Source: Clytia hemisphaerica (lineage: Eukaryota; Cnidaria; Hydrozoa; Leptothecata; Clytiidae). Taken from it: a stretch of DNA of 64,000 nucleotides. Where the stretch lies: positions 844,308 to 908,307 of the forward strand of contig CACVBU010001011.1 in the NCBI GenBank assembly GCA_902728285.1. The letters run 5' to 3'. Numbering within the stretch: position 1 is the stretch's first letter; each line of letters starts with the position of its first letter. The position numbers and the translations under genes are program-made. Of this stretch, positions 32,816-42,500 are shown in pieces. The notes beneath the pieces are model-generated. The model had not been told where the DNA came from. It searched no databases and saw only the letters and a program-made list of their open reading frames with translations.

Positions 32816-33298
32816 AACACATGATAACGAGTGCAATTCGAATATAATTGCACGAGTGATTTTTTGTTTTTAATTTTCCGAGTCCGAAAGGACGAGGAAA
32901 ATTCGAAACAAAAAAATCACGAGTGCAATTTTCGAATTGTACAAGTTATTATGTGATTACGAGCTAATCGCACAATGGCTGTCACTACTTTTTCCCAGTT
33001 AGGAAAGTAAATCACAGAAATTACACTTAAAATTTTTATATTTTTCTCTTCTCTTTTTGTCTTTCTTTTATTGTTGTTTATTGATTTTCTTTCTCACAAA
33101 ATAAATTTCGAATGCAATCAAAACGTTCGATGCAAAAAGATAAGAAAAATCATTAAAATCAATTTTGTAAACATTGGCGCGGCATTGGAGAGTGTGATTA
33201 ACGATTAATTGCTCTCTACAGAATATGCAATTAACGATTAATTGCTCTCTTTGAGGGCGTGCCAAATAAGAAAAAATAACCTATCGTGCGATTAGATA
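32816..33298. mobile_element. About 480-bp foldback insertion in the helicase
   Basis: Separates helicase codons for ENISYL and IIDEYS. It contains a strong hairpin at 32824-32952 (CGAGTGCAATTCGAA...TTGCACGAGTGATTTTTT against its inverse; apex TTTTCC...GGAAAA). A second inverted pair GCTAATCGCACA / TCGTGCGATTAGAT lies near 32962 and 33285, and a direct repeat GATTAATTGCTCTCT near 33206 and 33236. Exact ends and TSD are unresolved. Confidence 0.55.
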
Positions 33299-33811
33299 AC
33301 TTATGTTTTCAAAAATATCCTGGACCTGAATCAAAGGTTGTCCATTGAGCTCTTTTTTACGTTTACCTCTGATTGGAAGCTTCAATAAATAATGTAAGGT
33401 TTTTCCTTTGACGTTAAATGCGGCTATGCCAAACATAGCAGAAACTTGACACTTATTCCCAAGCGCATTTCTAATTCTATCAATCAAAAAGCTTTTGCCT
33501 GAACCAGCTTTTCCTGTGACTAAAATAAGCAGCTGATCACTGTTGACACTTTGAAAATGATCTATGATGATATCAAAAACTTTCCTTTGTTGAAAATTAA
33601 GTTTACTGATGTTTTGAGATTCATTTGAAGGAATTTCATTTGAGTTGATTATAAATGATCTTTTCTTTGTAATAATCCAATTTTTCATTTCTGAGATTTC
33701 TTCAAAAGAATATTGTGCAGCCTGGTCTAGCCAATAATCTTGATGCAAGATATTCTCCATGTTGTCTCTGTCATTACTGTGTGAAGTATCTGCTAGGGCA
33801 CTTAAGATCAT
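33299..33811 (-). pseudogene. Helitron Pif1-type helicase, N-terminal part
   Basis: SKLNFQQRKVFDIIIDHF is followed by Walker A LVTGKAGSGKSFLIDRI and the Ia block VSAMFGIAAFNVKGKTLHYL. It ends at ENISYL where the foldback insertion begins. The 3-bp gap to the preceding Rep-region frame (33815) indicates one original RepHel protein. Confidence 0.85.
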
Positions 33812-33814
33812 TCA

Positions 33815-34530
33815 TTATTCTCGCTCTTCTCCATCACTTTCAATAAGACTGGTGGTTTCATCATCATCATCTTGACACAAAATTTCCTGCAAATTGTCTA
33901 ACTCAAATGAATAATCATGTACGCAAGCCCTTGCATAATCTGTTTGAAAAAATGTCATCCATTCTTGAATGAATGTTTCATCACTTGGCTCTATGTTACT
34001 CCAAGCTGATGTTACTGAGTTTGACCATACTCTAAATTTTATCAACTGCAATTTACAGTATTTACCGTAATCGACACCTTTTGCAAATGAAGAAATTCTT
34101 GGAACAGTCCTTACAATGACACTCTTCTTCCTTTTAACGATGCTATGGTTACTATAGCAATAGTTTGAATGAAAATCTATAAAATTTAAACTGCTTACAT
34201 CCAAGTCAGAAAGCTCAATGCGGGAAGAATAAATATCCAAATGGGAGAGATGATTGACAAATTCACCACCCACATTTTCGATTCTTCGAGAGCCATCTAA
34301 TGAGGCTGTTATTACTTCAAAGCTAGAACTATGCAGTTTGATTTTCAACAAACCTACAGTTTGCATAATTAACTTTTTGACAGTTTTGATAGCATCAAAA
34401 TCAGATTCTGATACACTGTTCGAGACTTGTTTTAGTGCATCTTTGACAATTGATCTCATAGATTCAGGTTTGGATGCATACTTTGTTAATTATTCTAAGC
34501 AAGATTGATAGTCAACAATGGCGACTAATA
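33815..34530 (-). pseudogene. Helitron Rep C-terminal part with damaged catalytic Tyr motif
   Basis: The segment at 34500-34460 reads YQSCLE-stop-LTKYASKPES. This is the Rep motif Y-x-x-K-Y of Helitron HUH nucleases, with the first tyrosine codon replaced by TAA and the second (KYA) kept. The following 214 codons (MRSIVKDALKQVSNSV...) contain the usual region between Rep and helicase, ending in an acidic tail. The two tyrosines nick and join DNA in rolling-circle transposition, so the change alone should inactivate Rep. Confidence 0.75.
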
Positions 34531-34713
34531 TCACAATTCGCTCGCCAACCTTGCAGCTGTACACGTTGATAGCGATTCAATCTTGGATCATTTCTAGCTG
34601 TTTTTACCTCAACACGATACTTTATTGAATTATCTTTTGTATGCACCTTAATAAATTCTAAATGAGTTTTATCACTTTCTTCAAATGGATATTTAAATCT
34701 ACAAACTTACTCG

Positions 34714-35480
34714 TCACTTTTTTTGCCTCAAACAGTATAATGTACTACAGGTATGTTTTTGCACCGAGTTAACCAACTCAACATGGTCCTTGGAACAAAC
34801 ATCAGGAGGCATGGCAGAAAAAAAATCTCTTTTACAAGGGTGCACTTTTGGAGAAGACCATAATGATGGTTCAATTGGGTTGATCGTGGTCAACAAATTA
34901 TCAATGTATTCACATATAGTCTTCTCGGCTTCTTCACCATTTTGAATGTCAAAACCAAGCAAATCTAAATCTCGTTCACAGTTAGGATTGTTTATATGAC
35001 CCTTAGCAATATGCCCCAATATAGCTAATTTGCTCAACTCAGCCAAACCTTGATCATTCTTAAGCTTAGCTAACCCATGACAATGGACTGAACCTCTAAG
35101 GGCTGCAAACTCGTAACAAAACCAACAAGCCCCCAAATATTCATATAACCAATATTTCACAAACATTTCAGTTCTATTTTAAAATACCATACTATAATGT
35201 GAGGATTATCTTTTATCATAGTCAGTAAATCTTGACTTGAAGCATTGTCACTTAAATTAAACAATTTTCTCAAATCTGGCCAATGGAACTCAGCCATCGA
35301 CAAAGTAAAAATATGGCTGGAGCTCCAACTTGTTCAATAGTTGCTCGAAGATCCTGACGTACTCTGTTCCAATAAGAACTTGAACCTGTTAATTCTTTTG
35401 TGTAATAAAAGATCTTTGAAAACATGTTTGAAGAGTTTGAACAAACCATTTCATTAAATTCATCAAAAGTAAAATCAACT
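34714..35480 (-). pseudogene. Helitron Rep HUH core
   Basis: Minus-strand reading gives FTLSMAEFHWPDLRKLF (Rep motif 1, frameshifted near 35300). Then WFCYEFAALRGSVHCHGLAK follows, where HCH is the HUH metal-binding motif. The open frame from 35166 runs through AEKTICEYIDNLLTTINP to CLRQKK and a stop. At least two frameshifts (near 35300 and 35170) separate the blocks. Confidence 0.8.
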
Positions 35481-35495
35481 TCCCCAGGATTTCTT

Positions 35496-35900
35496 TTAAT
35501 ATAGAGATTGCCTGCCTTTACTTAAAAGACGCTTCCGGTATGAAATGTTAAACGCCCAATAACAAAATCTTGGATGTGATGTAAAACGATACTTCCATAC
35601 CCCTTCCTCAATTTCACCAAATTTCAATAAATGTTTAATTTTCAGGGCAAACGATTCAAGATTACTATTTGAGATATCACGAATAATTGCAGAGTTAGTA
35701 GGATCACCTTTTCCGTCTGGAAATAAAGTAGGAAATGCCATAGTCGCCAACAGCTCTGTACTAAACTCATTTAACGGTGATTCACCAACAAACTCAAATT
35801 CTGTAATGGCTGCTTCTAGGAGCACATCTTTCTGTTTACGACTGTTGGGATTTAGTGGCAAAAATGTGGACATTTCACTGTCTCTTTCTGGTTGTGGCAA
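35496..35900 (-). pseudogene. Helitron-like N-terminal domain
   Basis: MAFPTLFPDGKGDP, FALKIKHLLKFGE and WKYRFTSHPRFCYWAFN match the conserved Helitron_like_N region that precedes the HUH motif. The frame ends in KGRQSLY then a stop, after which the Rep continues. Confidence 0.85.
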
Positions 35901-35978
35901 AAGCCCTTGATCGACAGGTAATTGTTGCTCAAGAGATTGGTCAGTTTGGAGACTTATCTGTCTTACAGGTTCAACGAG

Positions 35979-36199
35979 CTAATCAATTGGCAATTTATCT
36001 ATTCTTGTACCATCTATGTTAACTGTTTTATAGCAAGGATTGAATCTTACTAGCCATTGTAATGCACACAAAACTTTCTGCCTTCTAACACGAAAATCCT
36101 TAGATTTGAAATTACCATCAGAAGAAGATAGTCTAATAATTGGTAACTCTTCAACAATATTAGGAAGTGTATTAGCTACAACTTGAACATCAGTAGGCA
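35979..36199 (-). pseudogene. Helitron N-terminal upstream segment
   Basis: VQVVANTLPNIVEELPIIRL then a basic region and VLCALQWLVRFNPCYK are the usual stretch between the zinc-ribbon start and Helitron_like_N. It joins to the 36676-36906 segment once the foldback insertion is removed. Confidence 0.75.
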
Positions 36200-36204
36200 T
36201 TGTT

Positions 36205-36655
36205 ATTACTTGTTACCCGGTTACTTTTTCGAAGCGGGCTACATGGCTTTTTGCGCAATGCAATTGGTTCTTTTTGCATGACGACGGGCCTACATTGTCC
36301 AGAGTTGCCCGTCGTTAGGAAAATTCATTGTGACGTCACTTTTTCAAAGGAAAATGAACAATGCGTTGACATCATTTCTCTCATTTTTTATTTCTGACGT
36401 CAGAAATTATAGCAATTTTTTATCTCTTTTCGCTTGCTTTTTCTGCTTTATTTCGCTATTTTTCCTGGATAAAGCGCTAAAAATCAATCAAAGTTGAAGG
36501 AAACGGTTAACAAATACAATAATGACCGGTTTTTTTCGGGCTGTACTGAAAATATTGCCCTCGGTCAACGCAACAACCTCGCAAGCTCGGTCGTTACTTG
36601 ACCTCGGGCAACATTTCTCAGTACAGCCCTCACTAACCGGTCATTATTGTATTAA
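36205..36655. mobile_element. Foldback MITE in the Helitron N-terminal region
   Basis: A near-perfect palindrome at 36518-36655: CAATAATGACCGG, GGGCTGTACTGA and TATTGCCC.CGGTCAA mirror the right half. The other end begins TTGTTACCCGGTTAC near 36209, similar to the inverse of the right end. TAATA on both flanks may be a TSD. It splits the Helitron reading between GH and VITMPTDV. Confidence 0.6.
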
Positions 36656-36675
36656 TGTCCTTTGTACGCTCTTTG

Positions 36676-36906
36676 TCAACCTCTTGACTTGCAATAAATG
36701 TTCATAATAGGAAAAGTCCTTGCAATAAGCATTTCTTCTACTTGAGACAGTCCTTGAAGCTCAGGCGGAACTGGAGCTGGAACCATGGAATTTTCCATAC
36801 TGAATTTTGCTGGTAATTGTTTGTCTCGCTTACAACGTGTGCATTTACCTTTGCTAACATCAAACCAGGCCTCATATATAATAATAATACACTGTTCAAT
36901 CTTCAA
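36676..36906 (-). pseudogene. Helitron N-terminal zinc-ribbon segment
   Basis: [18 protein letters not shown] then [20 protein letters not shown] and [10 protein letters not shown]: the start of the Helitron N-terminal region. A stop follows RG, then QRAYKGH continues up to the foldback insertion. Confidence 0.8.
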
Positions 36907-36947
36907 TTCGTCAAAACACTTTAAAAAAAAAATTATTCATGATCCGT

Positions 36948-38006
36948 TTACCTCTTCTTGGAAAATCTAATGATGGTACAACACTGGAAATCTTTAAATT
37001 TGGTTCCCTCAAAATCTTTCTCTAATTTTTGTCTTTTCGATTTATTTCCATTTTGTCTTTTTGATTTATTTCCAGACACCTTTCTTAAAGGAGGTTGAAT
37101 ATTTTTATTAATTTCAAAATCAATTACTGAATCATCAACTATATGAGAAAACATGTTTTCTACACGTATATTTGAATCGACAAAACAACAAAAAAAACAA
37201 CCTTTTGCGTAACATTTTTTAATTTGCGCAAAGAAACAAAATTTTTGCTTCGTTAATTGAAAATCATCTATGTAAATCCAAATGTTCTTAAATTTGACTG
37301 CAACAGCAAAATGCCCACTACAATTTCTAACTACACCAGAAAGATTGTAACATTTGTTGTGTAACATCAGAGACTCGTGGAATTCAACAATATCCATAAG
37401 ATTGGGTGAAAATTCAACAAAAAGGACATTTGATGGTTTAATAACAAAATTTGAGATTACAACTTGCTGACTGCATGAAGGGCAGAGGGGTATCAAATTG
37501 TTAAAATCAACTAGCAATTTGGGCCATTGTTTAACTGTTTCTAGGGAGGGGTTTATGTTGTTGACATAATGTAGGAAAATCTCTTCACACCCAGGAGACT
37601 CGATATTGCACAAATTACAAAATCGATCAAATGTTACAAAGGTGCTCACTTCCTCAAGATTCAAATCACCAAATACTATTTGTCTAAATATTTCGGAAAA
37701 TTCAGTTTTGCCATCTCTATTATGAAAGGAGTTACATTTACTTATTACAAAATCCCATATTGGTTGTCGCACCTCCATAGAAAGCAATTCATAGACAAAG
37801 TTAATCCTAGGTACTGCAGATAACGTGTGTTCGCTGTACTTTTTACAGCAATCGTGTATCATAAGAAAAAATGGTGTTAAATTCGGATAAAGCTCGGTGA
37901 GTAAGGGGTAAAAGTTATAAAAAGACAACTCAATAAAAGAATCAATGGCACAACTGTAAACACCAGGACTTTCACGACATGTATTCAACAAGTGATAAGA
38001 ATTCAC
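36948..38006 (-). CDS. Ubiquitin-specific-protease-like protein, Helitron-associated
   Basis: Uninterrupted 352-codon frame, 42 bp upstream of the Helitron N-terminal frame on the same strand. Residues 15-25 (GVYSCAIDSF) resemble the Cys box of C19 cysteine proteases. C130-x2-C133 and C175-x2-C178 look like the USP zinc finger. SGHFAVAV (His232) followed by WIYIDD (Asp247/248) resembles the His box. So a Cys-His-Asp triad is visible in USP order. The C-terminus is Lys-rich and could direct nuclear entry. Deubiquitination in the host nucleus is inference. OTU proteases are known from Helentrons; a USP-like one is less familiar to me. Confidence 0.65.
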   Translation of the reverse strand: MNSYHLLNTCRESPGVYSCAIDSFIELSFYNFYPLLTELYPNLTPFFLMIHDCCKKYSEHTLSAVPRINFVYELLSMEVRQPIWDFVISKCNSFHNRDGKTEFSEIFRQIVFGDLNLEEVSTFVTFDRFCNLCNIESPGCEEIFLHYVNNINPSLETVKQWPKLLVDFNNLIPLCPSCSQQVVISNFVIKPSNVLFVEFSPNLMDIVEFHESLMLHNKCYNLSGVVRNCSGHFAVAVKFKNIWIYIDDFQLTKQKFCFFAQIKKCYAKGCFFCCFVDSNIRVENMFSHIVDDSVIDFEINKNIQPPLRKVSGNKSKRQNGNKSKRQKLEKDFEGTKFKDFQCCTIIRFSKKR

Positions 38007-39235
38007 TGAGCAACAAGAAACCTCTTGATTGGCTAAAGAACTTTTATATTCATGCAGCTTTTATGCGTTTCTTGTCACCAGGAATACATGTCGTTGGAGT
38101 CAATTTAAAGATAAAAAGGAAACTTACTTGTTGAGATGTAGTGATTTCTTTTCTTGACCAGTTGACGGTGGATCTTGAGTGACTTGCAAAAGTTCTTTCC
38201 TCGCATTTTATCAAATTTGGTCACGCAGTTAAAATATTACGGAGGTAATAGAAAATGTTATTATCTTCTCAGTATTGCACTCATACGCGACAATTCGCCT
38301 ACCGATTTTTGAGAAATGAGTTTTTTCACCGTATACAAGACTGGTGGGACCGCCTTCAGGGCGGTCGATCATTATTGTATTCCAATTTTAGGGAATTGAC
38401 TGGCATGATTTGTCAAGATTGCCCGTACGAAATCGCGCTGCGCGTTGAAATCCTTTGGCTTGATAATGCTTATTGTTCATCTTGACTTTTGGTCAGTAAA
38501 AATCATTGTTGAATGTTCGTGCAATGGCTTAGATCTAGTAAGTTTTATTTTTGAAAATGGATGAACATTTTGTACAGCAACCTTTTCAATAGGCTACGTC
38601 ATATCTTCCTTCGTTTCGAGCGTAAACTCCTACTCTTCGGGCTATGAGCACTGATCTTGTTTTGAATATTGAAATTCTCCAGATATATCGCATGCGCACT
38701 GAGGTTTTAATGAAACAATAGAGAGTTTCGAAACCTAAGCCAATCAGCTGTGTTTTAAACATTCTTTTATTTAAAATCTCTATTGATAAACAACTTTTGT
38801 GAATGCTGTCTATTATGTTTAAACCTATTATTAAGCAATTCCTGGTGGGGGTCACTAGTGCCCGCCTATAGCAGTGCCTATAGACCAAGAGTAAGGCCTA
38901 AAAGCCTGGATCTGTCTATTGTATAGACTACCTTTTCAACTGACTTTTTCACAAAACCTTTAAATTGTTAAGCAATGTTTTGTCCAATTTCATTTTTAAG
39001 TTGTCAATTTTTCATATGATTATAATAATTTTCAACCCTTTTTTTTCAGGTACAATTTATCGCTTGCAAACCGAATACTGATTTTCAAAGCAGACGTTAT
39101 GATTACGGGTTGGGAAATGACATACACAGCAAAATAGAATTCCTGTTGTTGGCTTTATGACTTGGTAGATGACTTTCATGAATAGATTTCTTGGTATTTT
39201 AGAACATTAACTTATACACCCGACCTTTGTTATTT
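38007..39235. other. Helitron 5' region or flank, no gene recognised
   Basis: Contains a small GC-rich dyad GACCGCCTTCAGGGCGGTC near 38349 and AT-rich DNA. The Helitron 5' end must be here or beyond but shows no decisive feature. ACATA at 39236-39240 is the left BEL2 TSD. Confidence 0.4.
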
Positions 39236-39240
39236 ACATA

Positions 39241-39528
39241 TGTCAATGGAGCAAAAATACCACTTGTTACGTTGACCAAAACAGCAAACTTCTCACACAA
39301 GAAAATGCAGTCAAGCGTCTGTGTACATCACAGTTCAAAACAGTTATATTTTTTGATTGCTCAAAGTTCAAGAAAATTACATTACTTTTTATCGAAAACA
39401 CGAAATTCCCTAGAGGTCATAAAAATTATACAAAAGGGAAATACAAAAGAACATTAAAACAATAAGTCAATTCTCCAGTCGATTAACTTCGCATTAATTG
39501 CCAAAACAACACAATTAAGTCCGTAACA
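39241..39528 (-). repeat. BEL2 3' LTR
   Basis: Minus-strand 5'-TGTTACGGAC...CCATTGACA-3'. It is identical to the other copy. The polypurine tract CTTGAGGGGAGCCA lies just upstream (minus strand) at 39529-39543. Confidence 0.95.
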
Positions 39529-39537
39529 TGGCTCCCC

Positions 39538-42500
39538 TCAAGAGCCCATATTTGGGTCTTGAACCAATGGCGGGGAATCCTCCGGTAATAGTAAAACCAC
39601 TTTCGTAATTGGTCGTTCCAATTCGCTGTCCTTTGTCTTGATTGAAAGGGATCGTACTCGATTGTCACTGCCTTTGAAAACTTTTGTCACTCTACCCAAT
39701 GGCCATTTGTTTCTCGTTATGTATTCGTTGTCGGGTTTGAGTAGCACAATGTCGTTCAGTTTGAAATTTCGTTTTGATGATAACCATTTCGTTCGTGATT
39801 GCAGTGTTGTAAGAAATTCCTTTCTCCAACGTTGCCAAAACTCGTTTGTCAGATGTTGTACTCTCTTCCAATACCTACGAGGAAAAACATATGGTTCGTC
39901 AAAATTTCCAGGAGGAGGTAGGACAACATCAGATTTTGTTGTCAACAAATTACTAGGGAATAAAGGGGCCAGACTCATGGGGTCGTTCAAACATTGTACA
40001 GTGAGAGGACGAGTGTTCAAAACATTCTCAACTTCACATAGCAAAGTTCGCAGAGATTCGTCATTCAAACTTTTACCATGGGTTAATAGGATACCACTCA
40101 AAATTTGTTTGGCAGAACGTATTTGGCGTTCCCAAACTCCACCATGATGAGAAGCACTTGGTGGATTGAATTCCCATTCAACCCAAGAACAGTCTTGGCC
40201 AACGAGAAAATCCTTCACTTTATCCCAATCCATCTTTTGAAGTTCACGTTTCATTTCATTGTCTGCACCCACAAAATTGGTACCATTATCACTCCTCAGA
40301 TACTTCACACTCCCTCTTCTAGACATGAACCTTCTCAGTGCCAAAATAAAGGAATCAGTTTCAAGGCTGTTCACTGTTTCAACATGAGCAGCTCTAGATG
40401 CTAAACAAGTAAAAATTACACCATGCCTTTTTACAACAGACCGTCTATCCTTTATCTCATAAGGGCCAAAAAGATCAACTCCAGAGTAAGAAAATGGAGG
40501 ATGAGAATCCACTCGAAAAGAAGGGAGATCACTCATGAATTGTGTAGCTGTTTTTCCTCGTAACTTTCGACACGAAACACAATTAAAAATCACCCTTTTA
40601 CATAAGGAATTCAGATGCAAAATCCACAAACCAGCTTGTCGAATGGCATTAAGAGTGATACCTCTACCAGCATGGAATACCTTCTCATGATAAAACAAAA
40701 CAATTTTTTCAGATAAAGGTGAATCTTTCGGAAGAATAATAGGATGTTTCTCATCAAAGGCCAAACTTGAATGCTTTAAACGACCACCAACTCTTAGAAT
40801 TCCTCTATGATCAAGAAAAGGATTCAGAGAACACAATTTTATATCCTTTCTACCTGTTTTCACAGCGTTGATGCTTTCAGCAAAATAAAAAGTTTGGACC
40901 ATTTTTACCAAAGAAACAAAAGACTCAGCAATATCCTGAGATGTCAAGGCGTACACCTTGTCAGATTGATGACGTAACTTCATTTGATGAATTCTACCCC
41001 TACGTAACTTAAGTCTTTTGATATAAAGAAGAATGTAAGCTAAAACACGTTTCATTTTGGCAAATGAAGAAATATTGCTTTCAAAATAAGAAACAATACG
41101 ATTATCAAGTGGCTTCTTAATCACATAACAGGAAACGTTTGCTTTCAATTCCGCATCATCTTCAGACAGGGGGAAAGATTCTTCAACAAGAGGAAGATTC
41201 AACTCGCGTAAAAAGCTAGGACCATTGAACCAAAGATCTTCACTATCCTTACCGGCTCTCAAACCTCTAGCACCACAGTCTGCAGGATTTGACTTAGAAT
41301 CGACATGATACCAATCTCCTTTTTCAGTATGGGAAGTTATCATTGACACACGATTCGCAACAAATAACCGAAAACGTTTACATTCGTTATTGATATAGCC
41401 CAAAACTATTGTACTATCAGAATAGAAATATTGGTGATCGATTTTCAAATCTAACTCCTTCACAACGAAGGAATTCATATTGGATGACAAAGTTGCTGCT
41501 TGCAATTCCAAACGTGGTGTAGAAACCTTTTTCAGTGGGGCTACTCTAGATCTACCATAGAGAAAAGAACAATGAACCTTATCAGCCACATCGATGAGAC
41601 GCAAATAGCTACAATGACCATACCCAACATCACTAGCATCTGAAAAATGGTGTACTGAAGCATTTCGAATGGAATTATCTCCTTGATTGAAACGACGTGG
41701 CAAAGATAAAGATTCAATGCAAGGCAAAGAAGATTTCCAAGATTCCCATTTGTTAGCAATTTCATCTTGTAAAACTGAATCCCAACTGTACTTCGAAAGA
41801 CCTTGCAGAATACGTTTTCCCTCTAGCAGAAATGGAGATAACACACCAATTGGATCATAAATACTGCTTAAAGTAGATAACATTCCTCTCTTCGTCGATG
41901 GAGTAGACTTCAAATTAATCTTGAAAACGAATTTGTCAGAGCTAATGTCCCAGGTCACACCTAACAATTTTTCAGTCAACTCTTTATCCGATGGAACATC
42001 GTATGAAACAGAGTCAGATTTAACATCATCTGAAGAAAGCTCACTCAAACATTCAGGATGACTACTTACAAATTTAGTCAAATGAAAACTACCTTTCATA
42101 CACATGTCAGAAATAGACTTGACAGAAGAACGAGCAATTTCAACAGAAGGATAAGACTTTAAGAAATCATCAACATAAAAATCTCTTTCAACAGAACATT
42201 TGGCTTCAGATCCAAACAAAGACTCGTTTTCCTTAGCAGTCCTTTTTAAAGCATAGGAACAGACACTAGGAGAGGAGGTGGCTCCAAAAGGATGAACGGT
42301 CATCTCATAAGTCGAGATAGGATTTTCCACGTTACCATCCTCCCACCATAGAAATCTAACATATTTTCTATCAACAATAGGTAACTTCACCTGGTAAAAC
42401 ATTTTTTCAATGTCACCGGTCACAGCAACAGGGTTTTCACGAAATCTTGTTAAGACACCAATAAGCTTATTTGTCAAATCAGGACCCTGTAGTAGACAGC

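Larger units (their letters stand above)
25116..38100 (-). mobile_element. Decayed Helitron with extra protease and RPA genes
   Basis: Minus-strand order: USP-like protease (38006-36948), Helitron N-terminal/Rep region (36906-33815), Pif1 helicase (33811-28275, cut twice) and RPA-like gene (about 27870-26064). It ends in a 3' hairpin and CTAG at 25116, followed on the minus strand by T as expected for Helitron insertion at AT. The 5' TC end could not be located, so the upper limit is approximate. Multiple stops, frameshifts and insertions show it is inactive. Confidence 0.75.

Noticed and set aside
39638-40404. Plus-strand frames of 99-169 codons across the BEL2 integrase
   Set aside because: Antisense of a conserved coding region; no independent motif.
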